NCBI GenBank assembly: GCA_037968555.1
Contig: JBBKVS010000241.1
Coordinates: 1 to 8,547 of the forward strand
DNA from: JAWXBM01 sp037968555
GTDB lineage: Bacteria; Pseudomonadota; Gammaproteobacteria; Xanthomonadales; SZUA-36
Direction: 5' to 3'
Length of the DNA stretch: 8,547 bases
Shown: positions 1-5,754 of the stretch, in pieces
Numbering within the stretch: the stretch's first letter is position 1
Layout of the letters: every line of letters starts with the position of its first letter
Translations under genes and position numbers: made by a program
Notes under the pieces: model-generated
Seen by the model: the letters and a program-made list of their open reading frames with translations, nothing else
Databases searched by the model: none
What the model was told of the DNA's origin: nothing

Positions 1-773
1 ATGCGGGTTTCCTGTGGCACATGCTCGCGCATCATATTGACCATGTAATTGAAGCTTTCCACACCGTCCAGGGCGGAACGGGCTTTTTCAGGCGCACCTG
101 CTGCATGCGCCGACACACCATGAAAATTGAAGCGCGCCGAGCGATTGGCCAGAGACGGCGCAGCGGAAGCCCGATTTACCGCACCCGGATGCCAGGACAG
201 GACCGCATCCACATCATCAAACAAGCCGTCGCGCACCATGTAGACCTTGCCCGAACCACCCTCTTCAGCCGGAGTGCCATAGACCCTGACCGTGCCGGGC
301 AGTTTGTTGTCCTGCAACCATTGTCTGACTGCCACCGCGGCACCCAGTGATGCGGTTCCAAACAAATGATGGCCACAGGCCTGTCCACCCGCCTTGCCGG
401 GAATTTCCTCCCGTACTGCGGATGCTGTTTGGGTAATGCCGGGCAAGGCATCGAATTCCGCCAGGAAGGCGATTACCGGTTTACCAGAACCGGCTTCCGC
501 TACAAAAGAGGTTGGAATTCCCGCAACACCACTTCTCACGTCAAAACCTTGTTCACCCAATTTCTGCTGCAACAATGCAGTACTCTCGACTTCCAGGTAA
601 CCCAGCTCTGCCAGGTCCCAGATTTTCAGGGCTATGGCCTGGTGTTCGTCATAGCGTGCATCGATGCCGCTAATGATAGCTTCACGATCCTGAGCATAAA
701 CTACTGAACTCAAAAACAGAGAAACAAACACCTGTGTCAGAACATACACCCGAATAAGAGCTGAAAAATTCAT
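1..773 (-). CDS. Exported M20-family amidohydrolase (AbgB-like), C-terminus cut off by window edge
   Basis: The first 257 residues are visible from an ATG at 773; the frame is still open at the window edge. Residues 1-27 form a signal peptide (hydrophobic stretch ending VVYA, cleavage before QD), so the enzyme probably acts in the periplasm or outside. The rest matches the N-terminal catalytic part of M20D/AbgB-type metallo-amidohydrolases: AELGYLE (55-61), AFLAEFDALPG (102-112), ACGHHLFGTASLG (132-144), GTPAEEGG (166-173) and SWHPG (193-197). Likely metal and catalytic residues are Cys133, His135, Glu170/Glu171 and His195. The family cleaves amide bonds of N-acyl amino acids, p-aminobenzoyl-glutamate or small peptides; the substrate here cannot be told. 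Many relatives are cytoplasmic, so the signal peptide is notable. AGGA lies 9 nt upstream of the ATG. The gene is divergent from alkB. Family assignment is firm; the exact substrate class is not. Confidence 0.9.
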   Translation of the reverse strand, partial: MNFSALIRVYVLTQVFVSLFLSSVVYAQDREAIISGIDARYDEHQAIALKIWDLAELGYLEVESTALLQQKLGEQGFDVRSGVAGIPTSFVAEAGSGKPVIAFLAEFDALPGITQTASAVREEIPGKAGGQACGHHLFGTASLGAAVAVRQWLQDNKLPGTVRVYGTPAEEGGSGKVYMVRDGLFDDVDAVLSWHPGAVNRASAAPSLANRSARFNFHGVSAHAAGAPEKARSALDGVESFNYMVNMMREHVPQETR

Positions 774-790
774 GCCTAAAAGTCCTATAT

Positions 791-823
791 TATTTGCAAA
801 TATCCATTCTGATACTCTATCAG
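791..823 (+). promoter_or_regulatory. Dyad-rich divergent control region with candidate alkB promoter
   Basis: This is the core of the 107-bp gap between the amidohydrolase and alkB. It contains the perfect palindrome TATTTGCAAATA (791-802) and, six bases on, the inverted repeat CTGATA-ctc-TATCAG (809-823). TTGCAA (795-800) and TATCAG (818-823) are 17 bp apart and each matches four of six sigma70 consensus positions, so they could be the -35 and -10 of alkB. Both dyads would then overlap promoter elements, as operators usually do. The palindromes are seen directly; promoter and operator roles are inferred. No regulator gene is present in the window. Confidence 0.4.
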
Positions 824-880
824 CACTTGAGCAGCGAGTAGAAAGCCAAAGCTATGTCGATGCCGGCGGCGAGATTATAG

Positions 881-2056
881 ATGCACAGCTATAGCCATTT
901 TGACCCCGAAAAGGGCTTGATCGAATACCACGACCATAAGCGCTGGCTCTGGTGCCTTTCATTATTGCTGCCCCTGCTGCCTTTGTTGGGTGTGGCTTTG
1001 TATCTGCAGGGCGGAGCTGTTTGGACTTTGGTCACACCCCTTTTGCTGGCCTACGTTGGCATTCCTCTGCTGGATTTCCTGTGGGGCACTGACACCAATA
1101 ACCCACCCGAAGAAATTGTGCCGCAGCTGGAATCCGATATTTTCTACCGCTGGCTGACCTACCTGGCCGTACCATTGCATTTCATCACCCTGATTCTTAT
1201 GGCCTGGTTTGTCGCAACACACGAATTGTCGGCAGTCGCTGTACTGCTGCTCGCAGTAACCGCCGGCCTATTCAGCGGCCTGGGCGTCAACACGGCACAC
1301 GAACTGGGGCACAAGAAAACCCGGCTGGAACAAAACCTCGCCAAGTGGGCCCTGGCAGTGCCGGCTTATGGCCATTTCTGCGTGGAACATAATCGAGGCC
1401 ATCATCGTTTTGTGGCCACGCCTGAAGACCCGGCCAGCGCGCGCATGGGCGAGTCCATTTACCGCTTCATGCTGCGTGAAATTCCGGGCGGCTGGCGGCG
1501 CGCCTGGATAGCCGAACAGGAGCGCTTGCAGCACAAAGGCTTGCAGGCATGGAGCAGCCAAAACGTCATACTGCAATCCTATGCCATCAGTCTGGTATTA
1601 CAGGGTAGCCTGATACTGGCCTTTGGTAGTCTGATGGTGCCCTTTCTGCTGATCCACAATGTTTTCGCCTGGTTTCAGCTCACCAGCGCCAACTACATTG
1701 AGCACTACGGTCTGTTACGCGGCAAAAATCCCGATGGGACTTATGAACGATGTCAACCGCATCATTCCTGGAATGCAAATTACATCGCCAGCAATGTGGT
1801 TTTGTTCCAGCTGGAACGACATTCCGATCATCACGCCCACTCGCACCGGCGTTATCAGAGCCTGCGACATTTTGAAAATATACCGCAATTACCCAACGGC
1901 TATTTCGGCTGCTACTTGCTGGCCTATATACCCTGGCTTTGGTACAGCGTGATGCATCCGCGCTTATTGGCCTTGCCGCATATTCAGGGCAATTTTGAAA
2001 GGATCAATCTGCAGCCTGATCAGGCCGGAATTTTACAGGCCAGATACGCGGTTTAA
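881..2056 (+). CDS. alkB: Alkane 1-monooxygenase, AlkB-type membrane di-iron enzyme
   Basis: This 391-aa protein hydroxylates the terminal carbon of n-alkanes in the inner membrane, taking electrons from a rubredoxin and rubredoxin reductase not encoded here. All family signatures are present: histidine box 1 HELGHKK (140-146), box 2 EHNRGHH (169-175) followed by ATPEDPASARMGESIY, the HYG motif in NYIEHYGLL (271-279), and box 3 LERHSDHH (311-318). These supply the conserved iron-ligand histidines. Hydrophobic segments lie at about 23-43, 48-68, 92-112, 115-135 and 230-268. Length and N-terminal alignment (KRWLW at 20-24; NNPPEE at 73-78) fit Pseudomonas putida GPo1 AlkB, which supports the ATG at 881, although its ribosome site (GGCGAG) is weak. 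By remembered alignment, the residue matching GPo1 Trp55 is Ala57, suggesting acceptance of longer chains. The stop overlaps the stop of the convergent neighbour. Confidence 0.96.
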   Translation: MHSYSHFDPEKGLIEYHDHKRWLWCLSLLLPLLPLLGVALYLQGGAVWTLVTPLLLAYVGIPLLDFLWGTDTNNPPEEIVPQLESDIFYRWLTYLAVPLHFITLILMAWFVATHELSAVAVLLLAVTAGLFSGLGVNTAHELGHKKTRLEQNLAKWALAVPAYGHFCVEHNRGHHRFVATPEDPASARMGESIYRFMLREIPGGWRRAWIAEQERLQHKGLQAWSSQNVILQSYAISLVLQGSLILAFGSLMVPFLLIHNVFAWFQLTSANYIEHYGLLRGKNPDGTYERCQPHHSWNANYIASNVVLFQLERHSDHHAHSHRRYQSLRHFENIPQLPNGYFGCYLLAYIPWLWYSVMHPRLLALPHIQGNFERINLQPDQAGILQARYAV

Positions 2057-3684
2057 TTGCCTTGGGGCAATGACAGGAATTCAGGCATCCGGAAATCAAG
2101 TTCATCCTGCCGTGAATTCACTGGCAATGGCAATACGGGATCAGCAAGAAAAGACATTAATTGATGACGGTCTGCCAGTGGCATGGAGTAAACCTGCAAT
2201 GGCTCTGCACCCATACCGTCCGCCCCCATGCCATCGCCGAAAACCATCAGCTCAAGCCGCAAGCCTTGTAAATTCATGGCCTGGCTATTCACCTGCTCCT
2301 GATTCAGGGAATTGTCACGCCATAAATTGCTGGGTAATTGATAGCGGAAACCGTGCAAGCCTACAAAGCCCTGACCGAAATAATGACCCTGGCGCAAAGC
2401 ACCATCATCTACATTGGTGCGCAACATGCGCGACTTGTGCACCACTTGCCCATCGGCGTTCAGCACCTGCACCCGTACCCGCAGATTCTTATGGGGTAAT
2501 GCCGCATCAATGGCCCAGGCACTGATGACACCACTGCGACTGATGCTCATGATTTCGCCACGAATGACACTGGCAGACCGATAAGGGCTGTTTTCCGTCT
2601 CTTCCCAGGCCATATTCGGATATTGCTGATTGCCTTGCTTGATCTGCATGCCTATGTCTTTGACCAGGTCGACAAAGGCAGTGCCGGCATCATCCAGACC
2701 CAGGTCATAAAGCTCGGTAAAGCGGTTCAGGCCCAAGCCCGGGGTTTCGACCTCCGCATCGAAAGACCACAAAAAGGGAATAAAGGCGACAAAGCGTGGC
2801 TCGTTCAGCGCGATCTCGTAATGGTGCTGCAAACGGCTGCTCAGCACGGCAGGCCAATCGTAGCGATGCAGAGACTCACTGGTGGCCCAGGTCTCCGGCA
2901 CAGCCATCAACTGCTGGTGAGGCTGCATGTAGTCGAGCAAATAACGGTAGGACTGCTCAAAGGATTTATCTTCACAGGCGCGGAACAGATTTTCGTAACA
3001 ATCGAAGCCCACCCAGTCGTAATTCTCCGGAATACTGAAAAACTTGTGAAACAACTCATGGCCGGAAAGAATCACGCCTATGGGTTTGTCCGGAAAGACC
3101 AGCTTGATGAGCGCATTAACCCGTTTGAGGTCGCGGTGTATGTCCTTGTACACATCACCGCTGATGTACTGTTCATAAAAATTCGGGTTCCTCTCGTTCA
3201 CGAACTCACGAAAAGGTTCATCTTTGGGATACAGCATGGCCACGGTATCAATCAGCCCGGCAGACTCGAGCTGGGCGCGCAGCTCTATCAGGAAATCCTC
3301 GGTCTCCTGGTCTGGTCGGGGCTCGCCTTTTTGGTTTTTGAACAGAAAAGGCTCCAGGCTGACCACTGCCTGTACACCTGCCGACTCGGCCTGGCGCAAG
3401 CGATGCAATATTTCAGCTATAGAGTCAGCCTCGGCAGACGCCGTGCCTATATGTATCCAGGTGAGATTGGTGAAGCCGGAGAGCTCCTCAGTGTAGTTCC
3501 AGCTCTCCATGGCACTGGCGTAAAAACCAAAATACTTCAGGTGAGCGTAGCGATCTTGCTCAGTTTGGTACAACTGGCTGGCAGGAATATTCTCGTATTG
3601 TGCATAAGCCAGGCTTGTCACCCCCAACAGGGGCAGCAGCATTAGCAGCTTGAGCAAATGGAGTAAACAATTCCTGAACGGCAC
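2053..3684 (-). CDS. Exported TIM-barrel protein, possible glycoside hydrolase of clan GH-A type, family not recognised
   Basis: This 543-aa protein has a signal peptide (residues 1-28, ending LAYA before QYENIP) and so is exported. I cannot assign a named family. Residues 45-345 show alternating predicted strands and helices like a (beta/alpha)8 barrel: WIHIG (76-80), GVQAVVSLEPF (103-113), DTVAMLYPKDEP (146-157), PIGVILSGHE (201-210), DWVGFDCYEN (223-232), LMAVPETWA (259-267) and FVAFIPFLWSF (298-308). Glu156 at the end of the probable fourth strand and Glu264 at the end of the probable seventh sit where clan GH-A enzymes carry acid/base and nucleophile; this is inference. Residues 375-505 look like a beta-sandwich starting with GEIMSISRSGVISAWAID, a pattern seen in accessory domains of exported proteins. 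A short tandem DGMGA repeat lies at 484-493. The start is GTG, backed by a good ribosome site. A non-catalytic or other barrel enzyme remains possible. Confidence 0.8.
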   Translation of the reverse strand: MPFRNCLLHLLKLLMLLPLLGVTSLAYAQYENIPASQLYQTEQDRYAHLKYFGFYASAMESWNYTEELSGFTNLTWIHIGTASAEADSIAEILHRLRQAESAGVQAVVSLEPFLFKNQKGEPRPDQETEDFLIELRAQLESAGLIDTVAMLYPKDEPFREFVNERNPNFYEQYISGDVYKDIHRDLKRVNALIKLVFPDKPIGVILSGHELFHKFFSIPENYDWVGFDCYENLFRACEDKSFEQSYRYLLDYMQPHQQLMAVPETWATSESLHRYDWPAVLSSRLQHHYEIALNEPRFVAFIPFLWSFDAEVETPGLGLNRFTELYDLGLDDAGTAFVDLVKDIGMQIKQGNQQYPNMAWEETENSPYRSASVIRGEIMSISRSGVISAWAIDAALPHKNLRVRVQVLNADGQVVHKSRMLRTNVDDGALRQGHYFGQGFVGLHGFRYQLPSNLWRDNSLNQEQVNSQAMNLQGLRLELMVFGDGMGADGMGAEPLQVYSMPLADRHQLMSFLADPVLPLPVNSRQDELDFRMPEFLSLPQGN

Positions 3685-3693
3685 GTGCTATGG

Positions 3694-3698
3694 CTCCT
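3694..3698 (-). promoter_or_regulatory. Ribosome binding site fixing the GTG start of the 543-aa gene
   Basis: On the minus strand AGGAG lies nine nucleotides before GTG (3682-3684). No in-frame ATG gives a full signal peptide, and the GTG start gives a classical one (positive residues, then a leucine-rich core, then AYA). This makes GTG the likely start. Confidence 0.65.
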
Positions 3699-3862
3699 GA
3701 ACTTGGGGTTTATGATTGGAAATGTCTTAGAATACGCTGCGACTGAGGGCTCTTGGCCAGCCCGCATGAGCCTGATTTTATTAATTTTCTTGCAGTCTTT
3801 GAGCCCTGACTGAGGCCTAAGTTCCCGGCCAGCGCTTGCTTCAGACTGGAATCTGCTCTGGC

Positions 3863-4288
3863 CTATTCGGTATCCGGCGGCGCAAAAACCACCAGCAGAC
3901 TTAAATCTTCCGTGATATTGCTGAACAGATGCTGGGCAAATTTCTTCACATAGAGGATGTCACCGGGCTTGATGGCCACGGTTTCGCCATCCACCGTGAG
4001 ATCAGAACGGCCTTTGACCACGTAGTAAATTTCGTCCTGGTCATGCGGGGCCTGCTCATCCGTAGCACCTGCTGGCAACTCATAAACATAGGCACTCATG
4101 GACTCTACCCGCATGAACTCCAGGTAGGGCAAATCCGTAGTGGCATTCTGTGCCGACAATTCGTCCATATTGAACTTGAGCAAGGCGGGATTCTCCTCTT
4201 GGCTGACCTGATCAGGCAGGACCGGTGCAGAAAAAGCCAGCAACATCAGCAGAACCGCCAATATATTCTTGTTCCATTTAGCTGTCAT
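3863..4288 (-). CDS. Small exported single-domain cupin protein
   Basis: This is a 141-aa protein starting at ATG 4288, preceded by GGAG with a 6-nt spacer. An in-frame GTG at 4303 would add five residues (MSELV) but has no good ribosome site. Residues 1-26 are a signal peptide with a leucine-rich core. Residues 65-136 are one cupin barrel: motif 1 is PHDQDEIYYVVKG (81-93, His82 and Glu86) and motif 2 is GDILYVKKFAQHLFSN (109-124, His120 and Asn124). The usual HxH of motif 1 is AxH here: Ala80 replaces the first histidine, so the metal site, if any, keeps His82, Glu86 and His120. Cupins of this size bind small molecules or carry out simple isomerase or dioxygenase chemistry; nothing shows which. 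It lies 178 bp upstream of the 543-aa gene on the same strand, so co-transcription is possible but unproven. Confidence 0.88.
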   Translation of the reverse strand: MTAKWNKNILAVLLMLLAFSAPVLPDQVSQEENPALLKFNMDELSAQNATTDLPYLEFMRVESMSAYVYELPAGATDEQAPHDQDEIYYVVKGRSDLTVDGETVAIKPGDILYVKKFAQHLFSNITEDLSLLVVFAPPDTE

Positions 4289-4504
4289 TACCAACTCCGA
4301 CACTTCAATTTTAGTTGACCTGAAAATTGCTGCTACAGCCAGTTTAACAGGTGCATATGGCTGCTGTTACGGGCTTTCCTGTAGGTTTTACCTCAAGCGC
4401 AGCAGAAAAATCAGCAAAGCTCAAGAACCGAGTAATGTAATTTTTACGCTGTTTGTTCGTTCTTTTCCTATACTGGCAACAATATTCCAACGGGTGGAAA
4501 AGCC
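4289..4504. promoter_or_regulatory. Divergent intergenic region, cupin and DUF4124 genes
   Basis: This is an AT-richer stretch between two divergent genes. For the plus-strand gene, TATACT (4469-4474) is a good -10 candidate, but no matching -35 stands at 16-18 bp. A ribosome site GGGTGG (4492-4497) sits seven bases before the GTG start at 4505. A weak inverted repeat CAGCCA/TGGCTG (4336-4341 and 4358-4363) is present. No small gene is supported. Confidence 0.3.
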
Positions 4505-5008
4505 GTGACCCTATTCGTAAAAATCTGGCTGAGCGTACTGGTATTACTGATTTTGGCAGCCTCAGGGCCCTTAGCAGCCAATGAAATCTACCATTGGATC
4601 GATGCCGATGGCGTTAACCATTACAGCCAGTCTCCGCCACCCCCTGCCTCAGGCGAAGTTCGCACCCTGGAAGTAGATGGCGCGCAGCCGGCCAGTTACG
4701 ACCCCAATGAAGACCGCTACAACGTGGCCGCTCAAGCCGAGGCCACCCAGGCGTTTCGGGATAAACTGGCTGAAAACCGCAAAAATCGGGAAAAAGAGCC
4801 TGTGAACACGGCCGAAAACACCGTGATTTACTACCCCGAACCGGATTCGGGCAATGCTTTTCTCTATCCGCCTGACTACCGGCCCCAGCCACCCAATCGG
4901 CCACCGCGTCCCAGGCCCGGCCGGCCGGATGGTGACCCGGACCAGCCTGAACCTGAACCTGAAGTCACTCCGCCTGCATCCAAGCCCTTCCGGCCACGGG
5001 GCAACTAA
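4505..5008 (+). CDS. Exported DUF4124 protein with proline-rich tail
   Basis: This is a 167-aa protein of unknown function with a GTG start preceded by GGGTGG. Residues 1-25 are a signal peptide (cleavage after LAA). Residues 27-45 carry the DUF4124 signature EIYHWIDADGVNHYSQSPP, a short beta-hairpin unit of the form Y-x-W-x-D-x-x-G-x-x-x-Y-S common in gammaproteobacterial periplasmic proteins. Residues 76-98 are a charged, probably helical stretch. From about 111 to the end the chain is rich in proline, arginine and acidic residues (PQPPNRPPRPRPGRP at 127-141, then an EPEPE run), so it is likely disordered and could cross or contact the cell wall. The family is known from such proteins, but no biochemical role is established. 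The next gene is on the same strand 193 bp away with its own ribosome site. Confidence 0.85.
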   Translation: MTLFVKIWLSVLVLLILAASGPLAANEIYHWIDADGVNHYSQSPPPPASGEVRTLEVDGAQPASYDPNEDRYNVAAQAEATQAFRDKLAENRKNREKEPVNTAENTVIYYPEPDSGNAFLYPPDYRPQPPNRPPRPRPGRPDGDPDQPEPEPEVTPPASKPFRPRGN

Positions 5009-5122
5009 TTAATTTTGCGCTCCTGTAAAAAGGCCTGCCGTGTTCGGTAGCGAACGGTACCTGCAGGAATTCAGGCGCACATTATCAATGTAAGGTTTCT
5101 TTCACGCTATGTCGGATCACCG

Positions 5123-5140
5123 GCTTGCCAGACGGCAAGC
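5123..5140. other. Perfect 7-bp hairpin upstream of lipoprotein gene
   Basis: GCTTGCC (5123-5129) and GGCAAGC (5134-5140) form a stem with loop AGAC. It lies about 60 bp before the lipoprotein start and 115 bp after the DUF4124 stop. No T-run follows (AATTTACC), so it is not a clear terminator; it could be a 5' leader structure. The palindrome TACCGGTA (5145-5152) follows. Confidence 0.4.
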
Positions 5141-5201
5141 AATTTACCGGTATTCCATTGATCACGTGAACTATTTTTGACTCGCATCCAGGAGACTCAC
5201 C

Positions 5202-5663
5202 ATGAAAGGCCATTTCGCAGTTCTGCTTTTATTCGTTACCGTATTTGCTTCCGGCTGTGCCGACACCCGTTCCCTGGGGGGTGGCCCAGACTACGGTGAG
5301 AGATCCGGCTCGGTCATAAGCCAGTCGGACCGGGAAGGATACATCACTGCCCTCGAAATCATTGAAGTCGACGAAGAATACAAACTGGGAATAGGCACAG
5401 CTATCGGCGCAGTAGCCGGAGGGCTGTTGGGAGCCAAGGTCAGTGATGGTAAGACCGGCACGGTAGCAGGTGCTGCAGTCGGTGCAGCGGCTGGCACATA
5501 CGCACAAACCAAGCTGAACAAGAGCGATGCCCAGCGCGTCACCGTGCAAATGCGATCCGGTGGCCAGGTGGTCATTGTTCAGCCGGTAAACAACAGTCTT
5601 GCGGACGGCATGAATGTTCGAATTCAGGGCAGTGGTGAGACCGGGCGAGTGGTACGCAGCTAG
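5202..5663 (+). CDS. Glycine-zipper outer-membrane lipoprotein (SlyB / 17-kDa antigen type)
   Basis: This is a 153-aa envelope lipoprotein. The ATG has a strong ribosome site (AGGAG, 5190-5194, 7-nt spacer). The signal peptide ends in FASGC, so Cys19 is the likely lipidated residue. Position +2 is Ala, without the Asp inner-membrane retention signal, which suggests the outer membrane. Residues 62-98 are a glycine zipper: two small-residue hydrophobic segments, GIGTAIGAVAGGLLGA (63-78) and TGTVAGAAVGAAAGTYA (85-101), joined by the short loop KVSDGK. This is typical of SlyB, the rickettsial 17-kDa antigen and related proteins that insert in or stabilise the outer membrane. The C-terminal part (110-153) looks like a small beta domain (QRVTVQMRSGGQVVIVQ) of the kind found in SlyB-like proteins. 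The exact role is unknown; stress-linked envelope integrity is the usual association. A REPIN-like repeat begins seven bases after the stop. Confidence 0.88.
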   Translation: MKGHFAVLLLFVTVFASGCADTRSLGGGPDYGERSGSVISQSDREGYITALEIIEVDEEYKLGIGTAIGAVAGGLLGAKVSDGKTGTVAGAAVGAAAGTYAQTKLNKSDAQRVTVQMRSGGQVVIVQPVNNSLADGMNVRIQGSGETGRVVRS

Positions 5664-5669
5664 GAATCA

Positions 5670-5731
5670 TGGGGTCAGAGTAAAGGCAACTGCGACCCGC
5701 AGCTCTGGGTAGCAGATTTACTCTGACCCCA
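5670..5731. repeat. REPIN-like element: perfect 15-bp inverted repeat
   Basis: TGGGGTCAGAGTAAA (5670-5684) and its exact complement TTTACTCTGACCCCA (5717-5731) flank a 32-bp centre. The centre holds its own perfect 5-bp hairpin, CTGCG-ACC-CGCAG (5690-5702). The GGGGTCAGAGTAAA core resembles short repeats found near REP-associated tyrosine transposases in proteobacteria; that link is from memory. The element lies between two convergent genes, the typical location for REP doublets, and as RNA could act as a bidirectional terminator, although no strong T-run follows on the plus strand. No transposase is encoded in the window. Confidence 0.7.
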
Positions 5732-5754
5732 CGTTTAACCCCGGTTTTAGTTCC

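Noticed and set aside
853..879. Eight-codon open frame ending just before alkB, as a possible leader peptide
   Set aside because: It is very short, has no ribosome site and shows no attenuator structure.
1995..2525. Plus-strand open frame of 176 codons
   Set aside because: It overlaps the alkB 3' end out of frame and lies antisense to the 543-aa gene; its composition is shadow-like.
2623..3645. Long plus-strand open frame of 340 codons
   Set aside because: It lies entirely antisense to the 543-aa exported protein, has no recognisable domain or signal, and the minus-strand gene has a good ribosome site and signal peptide.
3746..3807. Inverted repeat AGGGCTC/GAGCCCT between the cupin and the 543-aa gene
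   Set aside because: Arms of seven bases are separated by about 48 bases with no T-run, so it is a poor terminator or operator candidate.
4289..4303. GTG 4303 as the start of the cupin gene
   Set aside because: There is no ribosome site upstream; ATG 4288 has GGAG at a good distance and yields a standard signal peptide.
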